Positions 13,303 through 25,107 of a DNA stretch of 64,000 nucleotides are shown here, one piece after another. The DNA is from Euwallacea fornicatus (Eukaryota; Arthropoda; Insecta; Coleoptera; Curculionidae), in NCBI RefSeq assembly GCF_040115645.1, contig NC_089541.1, forward strand, positions 6,510,001 through 6,574,000, written 5' to 3'. A program made the translations under genes and the position numbers. The notes below the pieces were generated by a model, which worked only from the letters and a program-made list of their open reading frames with translations, was not told where the DNA came from and ran no database searches. Position 1 is the stretch's first letter; every line of letters begins with the position of its first letter.

Positions 13303-13928
13303 CATGGGAAATCATTTTTTGTTTTTTTTCCGGATTATACAATTAAAAACCATTTTATATGGAAGTCATAGTATTCAAGGCCGGCGATCATTCCGCAGTT
13401 TGTCGAATCTGCTAAGTAGAGACAGTTTGGTTTAAAATATCTCCAAATTTCACAAATTTGAATATCTCACGTAACCGTTCGAGACCATGATTGTTCAAAT
13501 TGGTTGATGGTCAATGTCTCTTTGAGCAATTGATATGAATGTTTTTACAACCAATGTTAAAGTTTGTCGTTTTTGTTCACTTACTTGTTTCGTTGAACTT
13601 TAATATGTAGGTAGTTGTTTAATTTATTTGTTTTCACTTTTTCTTTGTTGCATTTAAATTAAATTTTTTTTTTTAATTATTTGACATGGGATTTTTACGC
13701 TTATGTTACGGGTGACCTCATGCTTGTTTAATTCTGATCTTGACTCTCACCAATCGTCGCTTCGAACGCGGGGCATTAAATTTTTTTTTATTTGGAGGGG
13801 TTTAGAGCCAACACGGCCTGAACGCTCGTAACGATGGCCGGTCATGAGTACTATGAACTCTATGTAAAAGTTATTCAATTAGATAATTTGGGCAGGCGCA
13901 AAAAAAAAATAAAAACCGATTTCCCATG
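13303..13928. mobile_element. TTAA-flanked inverted-repeat element (626 bp)
   Basis: The element begins CATGGGAAATC and ends GATTTCCCATG, with TTAA immediately outside both ends (13299-13302 and 13929-13932). A TTAA target duplication is the hallmark of piggyBac-type insertion. The arms continue imperfectly inward for about 100 bp (T-rich run, then a block like CATAGTATTCAAGGCCGGC). No transposase is encoded, so this would be a non-autonomous copy. Confidence 0.75.
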
Positions 13929-14135
13929 TTAATGTCCTAACTCCAGAGGTCGCCTGGACACCCGGCCAAAGACATTTCAAGTACCTATGCAACATATGAA
14001 CTACTTAAGCGAGCTCTAAATTTAAGCCTTCAATTTTGATTCCTCAAATGGGCACTTAAATTTATGTAACGGCGGCTTTTGTATTTGAGATGCCAACATT
14101 GACACGGAGGAAGGATAAAAGAAGAAAAAAGCAGC

Positions 14136-14234
14136 TTATATGGTGCATAACGCATTAACATAATGCATAAGGTAGGAAGTTCATCCTTTCAACTTTCTTA
14201 CTTCGCATTATGTTGTGCGTTATGCGCTATATAA
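14136..14234. repeat. Near-perfect hairpin, about 45-bp stem
   Basis: The arm 14136-14181 (TTATATGGTGCATAACGC, then ATAATGCATAAGGTAGGAAG) pairs with 14191-14234 across a 9-nt loop (CATCCTTTC) with only a few mismatches. It could be a miniature fold-back element or a transcribed small-RNA precursor. Sequence alone does not decide. Confidence 0.7.
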
Positions 14235-17200
14235 ACCCAACAAACACCTCTCAAACAAAGCACACAACCGTGCCCAATTTGAGATAGCTGCTTTTACGTT
14301 GCGAAATTTCCCTCACTGCGGTAAATATAAATTTAATTGAATCAATAAAAATTTAAAATTGAATAGCAGACCGACAGAAATTTTGACTAATACAGTAATG
14401 CATTTTATGCTAAGCTAACTTTACTAGAACAGAAAACAAATTTGACCTAAATATTATTTCCCTAATAGCCCTATGGGCATTCTAAAGTTACTAGGTTTAT
14501 TCAAACTCATAAAGAGAATTTACTATTCCAATAAAATAGTTTTTGGGAAATACAATCTCAAGTGCCTCGATGGGGAATGTTCTTGCCCTAGATGCAGAAA
14601 GTGTTTTCTAGATCCAATATTTAACTTTCGAAAATACTTTCGTGTCAATATGTTGAATGTTTGTAAGGCTCTGCATTAGATGCAAAATTTTAAAAAATCA
14701 TTACATTTCTGGTTTTTTTTTGACTGATGTTCCAATATCAAATGCACAATCTTAAATTGAGAAAGTAAATTCTTTCTGGGGGTTACTGTCCTTATCGTCC
14801 CATATCATATTCAATGATTCATCAAAGAGAGCTTAACAAGCAAATAACTAGGAACTTTCTGTAGATAATTGGAATTTGGGCAAACAAAAGACAACAAATA
14901 TCTGGGAAAAGAAGGTTTGACGTATTGTATATAAATGAATTATTATGGTGTATCTCCAGATGGGTATAAATTATACAAAAAAAAATTGTTTTAAAAGATG
15001 TGTTTTATTATAACTAATAAACCTCCAGAAATGTTTCCCGATATACACTTAATAATTGGGTGCCTCAGTAGATTTGAAACACAACCCTAAAACTGTAACA
15101 ACTTCTCCAAAGCCTGAAAATTTAAAAACTTATTAAGAAAAATCCCAAAATCGATAGGCACTTGGCGGAATAAATAGTAAGTAATGCCAAGGCTCCAAAT
15201 AATTGGAACAAATCGCTTAACTATGAAACCAAATCATAAGACAAGAAGCTGAGCAGATACAAATACCACAAAAAAACGAAAAATAATGAAAAACTGAAAA
15301 AACGAGTAAGTAGGTCCTATCCAAAGTTAAGTGAGAAGAAAAGCCATTTATTGTAATGAATTCTCTTATGAAAATATGTATACAGAACCCTACTAAAAAT
15401 GTTCTCATTTGTGCTTTGCAAAATTGAAATGTTCGAGAATTACTACAAAATTTATACAATGGATTGACGTCAAGCTTTCAATAATTTCACAACAGAATTT
15501 TATGATAATTCAAATATGATTTTGGAAACAATTATAGCACACAATACCTCATATACACGTAACAGCATTGCCCAACGTTCCTGAGCTATATAAAAAATAT
15601 ATTTGTTGAATTTCCTCCTATAAAATGAATTATTAATCTCGCAACATTCTAGAAGTTTTTCCATCAAAAACACTGGTAAAGCCAGTGACTTGCATCGTTC
15701 ATTACACACACAAAACCCAATTCTCTATTTTTAGATAATAATTACACTACATGATTATTATTGCTTCCACTTTCATCTATAATTGAATTGTCTGATCAAC
15801 TATGAACAGTGTTTTGCCCCATTCAAGATAATGAACATACCTATTGCAATCTAAAACCCATAAAATGTTTAATGCGTATTGATTAGAAAGCATTTCTGTG
15901 TTGCACACTTTGTTTTCAAGTCACATAAAACGTTATATCAATGGAGGGAGGAAAAAAAAACAATTATTTGGACATTTTTTGTTGCATACAAATCCAGCCC
16001 TGTATTTATTTGAATGTAACAATAACATAACTGATTTTTTACTGTGTATTTAGCGCAATATCAAATGATTTATCTAGCCATTCAAAAACAGGCATTGTGC
16101 ATATACCTTTCATTAAACCGGCACATATGAGGTTAAAGAACATGCAATGTAGGCATCATTAATCATAGTTAAATTATAATTTTAGTTTATACCGGATTTT
16201 ACACTGTTTGCTTAAACAATACTAGTCTTATTTGTAGCTGATGACAATAAGAAATTTGCCATAAAACTGTGTTCCATCGTTAAAACTATTTGCCTTTGTG
16301 ATTTCAAGGCAGATCAAATTAGATTTCATATTCATATTTAACTAGTTAGCAATTTCGTAATAATTTTCAGTGCAAATTGATGAAAATCCGATATTAATGA
16401 GTGAACTAATTATTCAGAACGTGAGAAAAAATGTGGGATTTTGTATGCACAAAAAGCAAACAATAATTTGCAAACAATTTCCCAAATGCATGAAGGTGAA
16501 GCATGCAAGGCTGCACTTTAGATAGCGCCACGCGAGTTTATGACCGCATCAGCGAGATTTGGTTTGAAATTGCTGGCATTTTATGGTCCGATGGCACTGT
16601 TAAAGTAAATGGAACTGTAACCCAGAGACATCTGAAAATAGGGCATTACAAAGACTATTAAGTGCCAGGAATTACTTTGGGGAATCGTTTGGACATTTCG
16701 GATAAAGCTCGATTTTATTCGGGCTGTTTCTTCCTGAAGAGAACTGAAAAAATCTGACCGACTATCTGTTCAAGCTGACGAAAAATATTGCTGCGAACTC
16801 GAACTCCGAATGATCCCAGTATGTCCACTTGCAACATAAATACTATTTATTGACCCTTCAAATATCTACAACCGCAGCTGCAAAGCTAATAGGCCACTAA
16901 CAGGCCACTATTTCACTAGATTCTAAATATTTTATTATTATTTATTACAATTGCTTCGTTCTTATAACCCAGTTGTGCTAGGAACTCGCTTTTCTACTTC
17001 ATTCGAAGCCTCTAAAACTCTAATGTGGTTATTTAGATAGTCCGCAAACGATCTTAAGATCACGGATGGCTCCTTATAAATCGCAGATAAAAGAGAAGAA
17101 CCAATGGCAACAACACGGCTTTTTATGCATAAATTAATTTACTTGAATTCAATGGCTTCAAGATATGGGAAAACCTATCAAAATGTTTGAAATTACCAAA

Positions 17201-18451
17201 ATAATTTATGAATCAAAACAACAAACACGGAAAAAAACATGAGAATATACCGGGTTCAGTTAAACGGTATTTGATTTCCGTGCTTTCTGTAAACACGTGA
17301 CTACTCTAGGTCTATTAAATCCAAAACACCGATAATATTATTAACCGGAAATGTTAGCTAATATTGATATTTGCTGTTGTGTCGCTTATTGAGAAGTTGT
17401 TATCAAATCTTTTGTATAAATTAATCTTATCTTGAAAAACTACAAATATAATATAATGTAATAAATATACGCGCACAATCAAAAATGATAATGGCAATGA
17501 CTAATCTTAAGTAATTTTCAGGAATTATGACTAACTTATATTAAATAGTGACACACAAAAATCGATAATGGTGAATTTGAAGGCCGAAAAACGTGCACAC
17601 TATCGGAAAGTGTGCGTGTGCTTAAAATTTAAGATATTTTTAGCAAACTTAACCATTTGTATTTTTCAGTAACTTCGAGGAATTTCCGAATTTCAATCAT
17701 CACATTTTTGCACCCGAAAACGCACTATTTAGACTTCAAATATTTCCCTAAATTGATTTCAAATTTAGAGACTTTAGAGTATCTTGAGGCTTTGGAAAGG
17801 CAGTTCGAATTTACGAAAAATTTACAAATTTAACACGAAACCCCGGGATAACGATGATCAAGTTTTGAAATATGCCAAAAAGACTCTTTCATCGTTACAG
17901 ACTGAAAATTTTGACAAACCGTCCCAGATCCTGTTATCTGCTTTTGTCACTTAAATCAGCTTAATATGAAAGATTGAAAAAAGGTTATCGGAAAAAAATT
18001 ATGCAAATGTCTGAAAAACAAAGGGGAATAGATTAAAACTGTTACGAGCCTCAGTCGTTTAAGAAAATTTCAGGATAATCCAAAATACCAGTAAAATGCA
18101 AATTACCTGAAAATTTATAGAATCCATAGAGGATTGAGAAGGAAATCGTCTCTAGCAGTATTGCACCGAATAATTTATAAAATAGAAACAAAAAAACGCA
18201 AAATAATTACAATAACTGATAGATGATGGGTTTGAATAGAAAAAATTAAAAAGAATAAATACCAAAAATATGTTACATGTATATTTTAATAGTATTTATT
18301 ATTTGAATCAAATTTCATTAATCCGTTTGTTCTCGTGATCAATAAAAATTGAAGACTCATATTTAACTTTGGCAGAGATGTAAGTACATATAATTTTTAA
18401 AAAAGTGCTGTTCCATTATTTCATGAATAGCTAGTAAATGGAAAAAATCGG

Positions 18452-18586
18452 ATGGGATGGACTGACGAAGTGATCAAAGTCACACTTCGTGAAACAACAT
18501 TCAATAAATTGAACAATAATGATTTAACCGCATATAATGAAAACATCCGCATTTTGAGAGATTTACTTGGTCTTAATTATTTGTAA
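18452..18586 (+). pseudogene. Short coding-like fragment, unassigned
   Basis: A 44-codon reading frame, open from a stop at 18428, reads MGWTDEVIKVTLRETTFNKL and ends in ILRDLLGLNYL and a stop. The residue mix is protein-like rather than the lysine/phenylalanine-rich pattern of random AT-rich DNA. I do not recognise the family. No splice or promoter context was found; it could be the C-terminus of a transposon protein or of a decayed gene. Confidence 0.25.
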
Positions 18587-19683
18587 TTTATACTCATTAA
18601 AATATTATTGTTGAATGTGGAAGTAATTTTTGTATATTTCTGACAGAAGAATTATTTTAATATCCCAGGCAAATTGCGGTTAAAAAATACAAATGATTCC
18701 AATGGCCACGAGGCATGATGTTTATTCGTAAAACGTGGGTACATATACGTAATACATAATTTGGATTAATTGCTGTTTATTACATAAGAATTTCGTTATT
18801 TGGGAAATACATAATTCATACTAACATGTTTAATTTTTTCACATTCACATTAACTTCTAATGCGAAGCTCTTAATACGGTAATAAATATCTCATAAACAC
18901 CCAATGCTCACTTCCTATCTAATAACTTTTTACTGATACTAGTAACTAGTACTGCAAGGTACGATCTATGATCGTATGATCTCATGAATATTGCAATGCG
19001 ATACTCCATGGGAACTATTCGTTCATTTGCATTATCATGGAGGTTTTAAAGGTCTAATGAGTCTTACCTTGTCTCCCTCGTAAACTCAATCACATGGTGG
19101 TCAATATTAATTTGAAGAAGATTCTCTCACATTTTTAATTGGACAGTCCCAAGGCTATCCACTTCTATTTACTACTAAGAAGATGTCCGAACCGGCCGAT
19201 TTTGAATCGGTTTTGGCAGCCGTTTCTGGTGTACTTTTGCCCGAATAAACTAGCGAAGCCGATTAAAGTATATCGGACAAGTACTTGTACTTTAGTTGCT
19301 TGTCATTTACAGTATAAACAAATAATGAGTGTTTTACACACTACTAATGTGGCTATCGGTCTAAGAAAGGGAAAGGTTGTGGGAGAATCGCATTTCAACG
19401 TGCGTCGCCGTTTACCAATGCCATTCAACCTAAACCCATGTTTAGTGTTGTTTATAAACAATGAAGTTGATTAGGATTGGATGGAATCACCATTTTCTAC
19501 GAGATGACGTGGTCTTACCAGGTTGTTTTTACTTTCTTCTAGGATGAATTCTGAACAACGTTGTTTTTCCCAGTACCCTAAATGTCGCTTTGAGAATATT
19601 TTAGTAGGAATTCTCTTTTCTGAGATTTACTATTTAACTCGAAAAATCGTACGAAAGTAATCGTGTGCTTATTTTCTCTCTAG

Positions 19684-19878
19684 ATGGGCTACACACCAAT
19701 TTCAGAACGCTTATCGCTAGTCCTAAAATATCCATTATCGTGGTATATGTTCTTTCTAGCCGATATATTGCGATACTATCAGGAAACTCTAGATTTTGAT
19801 CGAAAACGTTCTTGTCCCGATGACGATTTCGAAGCGAAAAAAGCTAAACGTTCTTTGCTAAATCAATCTTGGGTATAG
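19684..19878 (+). CDS. Possible exon or gene fragment, unassigned
   Basis: A 64-codon reading frame whose ATG directly follows a good acceptor-like tract (TTATTTTCTCTCTAG). It ends with an acidic/basic stretch (DFDRKRSCPDDDFEAKKAKR) that looks like real protein. No partner exon was found with confidence; the preceding open stretch at 19139-19474 does not join it obviously. It lies 60 bp before the outer Tc1-like element at 19939. Function unknown. Confidence 0.25.
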   Translation: MGYTPISERLSLVLKYPLSWYMFFLADILRYYQETLDFDRKRSCPDDDFEAKKAKRSLLNQSWV

Positions 19879-19938
19879 TACACTACGAAGATGTGAAACT
19901 CTCGCCATATTTGTCAATAACCAACATTTATGTTGAAA

Positions 19939-22481
19939 TATACTCAGTTTCACATGAAAGGCACCACCCAGTAATAATAATAATTAAGTCTAGCTATTTT
20001 GACATAATAATGTTTCATAATGGGCCATCAAATGATCGCAGTTTTAGTAACAAAGAGAGAACGTCAATGGTTTTTTTTTGTTATCAACTGTTCGATTTTT
20101 TAGTCAATATACTCGTATAGACAGGGTCATTCACAGGGAGTGTCCTATTAAAAGTTTATGGGGTTTTAATATAGCTAAAGATCTGAATTTTGGATGCTGA
20201 TGTTATGGAGTTTGATCTGTTCAATTAAAATATGGTACCATTGCGAAGTTGCCAGATCTACGTGTAAATGGCGACGACTTTGTTATTTTAAGTGACACAT
20301 CCTGCAATTTATTACATTTGTGAATTGCCAGGAAGATTCAAACTCGAATTGATGTATCATATGTCATAGCTATGATGATCCATTTTCGAAATAATAGTTT
20401 TTTATTTGGCTACAAACCGCTCTAAATTGAGAAGCTCACATTTTTTCAACTATTATAGCTGGAAAGCTCAAAATTTGCGCTACGGACTATTATTAGTTAT
20501 CTGTATCTTGTAGTATTATAAATTGTATAGATTTACCTACAGAGCGTGGGAAAATTAGTACGATATCAAAACGATATAAATATGAGTGTTAAATCAGAAC
20601 CTTAAATTGAGTACCCCATATTTTTGGACGGCATCTGAGAGATCAATAAATTGTCTATCGTAACTTATTTATTGTACTATCTATTGATTTATGCCATTCT
20701 TTCAGTAGTTTTTAAAATATTTTCAAAACTAAAACCTTTGAGAGTAAAGGTACCATTTATTAGTTGCTTTGATTAGCAGGCTATGGGTTACTATGGAAGC
20801 ATTATAAATAAGCAATTGTTTTTTTTTGTAATATTCTCTATCGCAGGGAAAAATATCATTTTTGAAAATATTTGGTACATTTTGAGGTCGACAGTTATCG
20901 ACTGTATACACAATATATCATTAAATTTATATAGGAAATGTTGGTATCAATTAGTGCTCACTGCACCAATAAAATGAATGCTCAACTTCTTTTCATATTT
21001 GAAGATGGATAGATATGACGTCTGGGTCCTTGGAATTGGCTACCCCGGTCACCAGATCTTACACCGCTTGATGTTTATTTATGGAATGTCATTAAAAGTG
21101 GAGTATACCGGGATGAGGTGCAAAATATTCAACAGTTAAAAGAACGGGTAAGAGAAGCATGTGACCTGCTTGATTCAAATGATCCCCACGGAACTACAGA
21201 TATCCATATTATGAATTCAATCCACGAATGTCTCAAAGCACACGGTGGCCATTTTCTTTGTGTTATGTAGGTCTAGTTTATTATAAAAGATGTTAAAATT
21301 TCGTTTATTTTACGTTACTAACCCATAGTCTCGTCCTAATCAAATTAACTGGTAAGTGATACCTTTTACTCTTAAAGATTCTAATTTTTGCAGATATCTT
21401 AAAACGACTGAAAAAAATTATATCAACATACAATAATTTTTTATAGAGAATTTATTGATTTTTCAGATGGCGTCCAAAAATATAAGGTGCTTTATTTAAG
21501 ATTGTGATTTAACACTGGCATTTATGTCCTTCTGATATAGCACTAATTTTTGCCACGCACTGTGTGTAAATTCAAAAAATTTATATTACTACAAGATACA
21601 GACAGCTAATAAAAGTCTGCAGTTCAAATTTCAGCTCTTTAGCTGTGATAGTTGAGAAGATATACGCTTTTCGTTTTAGAGCTGTTTGTAGCCAAATCGG
21701 CTTAAAAAAAATTATATTTCGAAAGCGGATCATCATAGCCATAGCATACAGTACATAAACTAAGGTTTAAATCTTCCAAATAATTCGAAAATGTAATAAA
21801 ATACAAGATATGCCATTTCCAATAACAAAGTTGTTGTTAGTTACGCATAAATCTGATAACCTCGCAATGATAACAATATTTTAATTGAACAGAACAAACT
21901 CTATTACATCGACATCCAGAATTTTAAATCTCTAGCTATATTAGAACCCCGTAAACCTTTAATAGAACACTCACCATGAATGACCCTGCATATATTATTT
22001 AGTATTAGTATCCTTCGCGCAGCCTTTATCAAATGACATTTTCCGATAGAATAATGCAAAGCCACATACTGAGAATATTATTCGAAGATGTCTAGAGCAA
22101 GCACAAATGGAAATGCTGCCTTGGCATGCACAGTCATCGGACCTATCACCTATTGAATATCTCTGGAACATGATGACTAGCCTTTTTAGAAATTTCCTGA
22201 GACCTCCAAAGAACTTGGACGACGTTGAGGTAGGATGGAATGAAATACCCCCAGGAGGATAGTGATTATTTCTTGCAAAGCACACCACGAAGAGTACATG
22301 CTTGCAGTGCTGTACGAGGTGAAGTCACTCATTATTAACTTCTTAAATAATAAATGTTGTTTTTTTTTACTGTAACTCTGATCATATGGTATTCTATTGT
22401 GAAGTATAAATTTCTCAAAATTACAAGTCTTAATTATTATTTTTACTGGGTGGTTCATTCTATATAAAAGTGAGTGCATAT
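19939..22481 (+). mobile_element. Tc1-like element carrying a nested transposon
   Basis: The outer inverted ends are a left arm from about 19939 (CTCAGTTTCAC, then ACCACCCAGTAATAATAATA) and a right arm ending about 22481 (mirror: CTCACTTTTAT, then ACCACCCAGTAAAAATAATA). They align for roughly 100-130 bp. The right half encodes a Tc1-type transposase C-terminus on the plus strand at about 22045-22340: RRCLEQAQMEMLPWHAQSSD, LSPIEYLWNMM, then after a frameshift the conserved arginine-rich tail. The N-terminal half of the transposase is missing; only about 100 bp lie between the left arm and the inserted inner element at 20122. The outer copy was therefore deleted before, or during, the second insertion. 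Confidence 0.8.
20122..21988 (+). mobile_element. Inner transposon with about 555-bp inverted arms
   Basis: A 1867-bp element inserted inside the 19.9-22.5 kb Tc1-like copy. The left arm, about 20122-20675, starts CAGGGTCATTCA. Its inverted counterpart, about 21430-21988, ends TGAATGACCCTG. The two can be followed in register over the whole length with scattered substitutions and small indels. The 0.75-kb centre holds the 3' end of a DDE transposase on the plus strand (about 21005-21267): RSPDLTPLDVYLWN, then HECLKAHGGHFLCVM and a stop. The segment before it is broken by stops. It is related to the 40.3 kb family, here with the third acidic residue intact. Confidence 0.85.
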
Positions 22482-23837
22482 GGTATCACTAGTAAAACGA
22501 CTTTCTCTTTCTTTTTTCCAGAAGCTAAGTAATGTTAAATGGTTGAACAACGTTCAAAGAAAGAGGCTTTGGGGCTCATTAGTGACTGATTTGATTTCGA
22601 CTAAGCGAAATTGACTCTGTCAATTGCTACTCCTGGGTTTGATTTATTTAAATTTGATAAAAGCCTTTAGTCACCTATTTCAATTGAGAAAACCATTGGC
22701 CATGGCCACGTTAGCTTCAGCATGCTTCGTATGTCCGTTGCCTTCCCTACCAAGGAATATAGGGTGTTCCTAAATTATTTAAAAAAATTTTACTAGGTGG
22801 TTCTACACACCAATTGCTACCATGTAAGGGAAAATACGGGAGAATTTAGATTACAAAACACAAGTCTCCAAAAATATAAAAAAATAATTTTCTCAAAAGG
22901 AGCTAAGTTTTCCGAAATTTTCTACTCTATAATTTTGATGGCATTTAATGTGTAGCACCACCTCCTGAAGTTTAGCTAGGTACTTCAGGGACACCATCTA
23001 TATATGATGAAAAAGTTTTTATGGATAAATACAAATGTAATGTAGTAGTAGCAATTCGTAAAAGAAATTCAGAGTTTTAGCAAAAAGGTTACGAGGATGT
23101 TGGTAACACATATTTCTAGTTATTAGCTAGCCGGGGATTTCCTGGATGCTGGGGATGCTGAGAAATTATTAATTTTAACGAACAGCGTATACTATATAGC
23201 TTAATCACGCAGCAGAAGCTTAGTACAGACACAGGGCAATTCAGAATTTTGTAGTCGATTGTCTGTTTTCAGGTGCAAACATTGATTTATCCGATTAGAG
23301 GATGCAATATGACAGAAGCAAATTCAACGTTAAAAGTTAGGAATTAATCAATAGAATCTAGCACTATATAAGGATACCGGCATATTTGGAGATTGTCGCT
23401 GATGCACAGTTATGGTACAATTTTAGATATATATTTTAACAACACGCAATTACAGTTAACTATTCATACATTACTCATCATGAATAATTCAGCAATTGTA
23501 GTGAATAATGTATTCGTCCATCGGATAAACCATCATCAAGGTAAACATAGGCGGAAGTCTATTAAGCAAACCAAACCCAATTAACGAGGGATGATTCGCG
23601 AAAGTTTACATTAGTTCCCATTAATATTTGTTGTTGTACTGAACCACTGCCTAATTAACTGTGAGTTATTTTGTCTTACGTTTAGCTAAAAGCATCCTCA
23701 GTGTTCGGCACATATAGGGTCCTGTAATGGTGTGTCAAAGTTCCTTAGACTTTGTACCAATGAAATTAACAATTTGTTTCTTCTATGGGATTACATAGCA
23801 CGTAAAGGCGTATTTCCAGAAATTATTTTCTAATTGA
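22482..23837. other. Non-coding sequence between two transposons
   Basis: Nothing recognised beyond isolated element-end-like motifs (TATAGGGTGTTCC near 22761 and TATAGGGTCCTG near 23715). Confidence 0.4.
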
Positions 23838-25107
23838 AAAGGTGACCCCAAAAAGTGTGACGATCACAACTTTGTTTCTTTAAATGGAACCACTCAAAAT
23901 GTTTTTCCATTTTGAATTGCTCGTAAAATTTTAAGGTCAGTTTATTTGGAAAAATTTGAAAAATTAGCCTATTGCTAGATTTCAGAGAAATTGATATTCG
24001 AGCACTAACCGCTGCGAATTTCGGAATCAGGCTTCTATCTAATACCTAAGAGTACCTAATAAGCTACGTTTTGTCTTATTTTCATAAAAAAAAGTCCGTC
24101 GCAACCGCCAAAACAGGCCTCCGAAGTTTCATGATTTCAAAACTTAACAACTTGCTTATTTCAAATAGAATGCCCCAATTTTCTTGAGGGTATCGTGTTC
24201 AGAATTCAAAAATTTGCGACTTTGGTTATCATCACCCTACCCCTAAACCCAGCCATTGCTGAGTATCCGAAAGTTGCCCCTATTTTTCTCCTGAACGTTT
24301 TGATAGTTATAAAAAATATCAAAACAGCAATAGTATATAACAATTAGAAATTAATGAAAATATGGAATCGTTTATTATTTATTTTATTATTTTAGTATAT
24401 TTTACACATGGGACCAAATTTTTTTAACGGAAAAATAAAAAAATAATGTTTAACGAATTTTACACTGATATGATATTTAAACTAATTAAAATCTGAAAAT
24501 GTTTAAACTATATATTGAGTTATATCTATGACAAACGTGCAATTGCGATAAACGTACTTCATCAGCTAGAGATAAAAAATGTCATTGTGACATTTTTCAT
24601 AATTATCAAAACATTTAGAGGCCAAAAGAGGAAACTTCCAGGAATTCAACAATCGTTGGGTTTAGTGATATAATAATTTGATCAAAAGTAGCAAATTTTT
24701 GAATACTGAGCACAATACCGTCGAGAAAATTGGGGCTCTCTGTTTAAAATAAGCAAGTTAGTGAAGTGTGAAATCATGCAAATTCGAAGGCTTATTTCCG
24801 CGGTTGTGGAGGACTTTTTTTTAAATTATAATACCTCCAAATATAGCTTATTAGGTGCTGTTTGAGCCCTCGACGATTAATTGCGAAATTCACTGCGGTT
24901 AGCGCAAAATACCGATTTTTGTGGGACCTTGCAGCTGTCAAATATTTCATATTTGTCGAGTAACTCGAAAACAATTCATTTTAAAATAGGACACCTTGCA
25001 TGAACAAAACCTGTAATTTATCAAGAAATTTGAAGATAAGAAAAAATTGACAAGTTCCATTTAAAGTAACGAAGTTGTATAACGTCACACTTTTCAGAGT
25101 CACCCTG
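23838..25107. mobile_element. Non-coding fold-back element, arms about 475-510 bp
   Basis: The right end reads CACCCTGTAC. The complement of the right half matches the left half from about 23838 (AAAGGTGACCCCAAAAAGTG) through about 24312. Matching landmarks include AAAAAGTGTGACG, TTTAAATGGAAC, CACTAACCGCTGCGAATTTC, CCTAATAAGCTA, GCCCCAATTTTCT and TTTTGATAGTTAT. The centre, about 24313-24596, is unpaired AT-rich DNA. No transposase-like reading was found. It resembles a MITE or fold-back derivative of a TA-inserting DNA transposon. Confidence 0.85.

Larger units (their letters stand above)
14235..19938. other. Non-coding AT-rich sequence
   Basis: No gene is supported except the two weak coding-like fragments at 18.45 and 19.68 kb. 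AGCCCTGTATTT near 15999 resembles an isolated element end. Confidence 0.45.

Noticed and set aside
21995..22479. Two 97-codon minus-strand frames
   Set aside because: Shadows of the Tc1-like transposase C-terminus, which reads on the plus strand, and of the element's inverted end.
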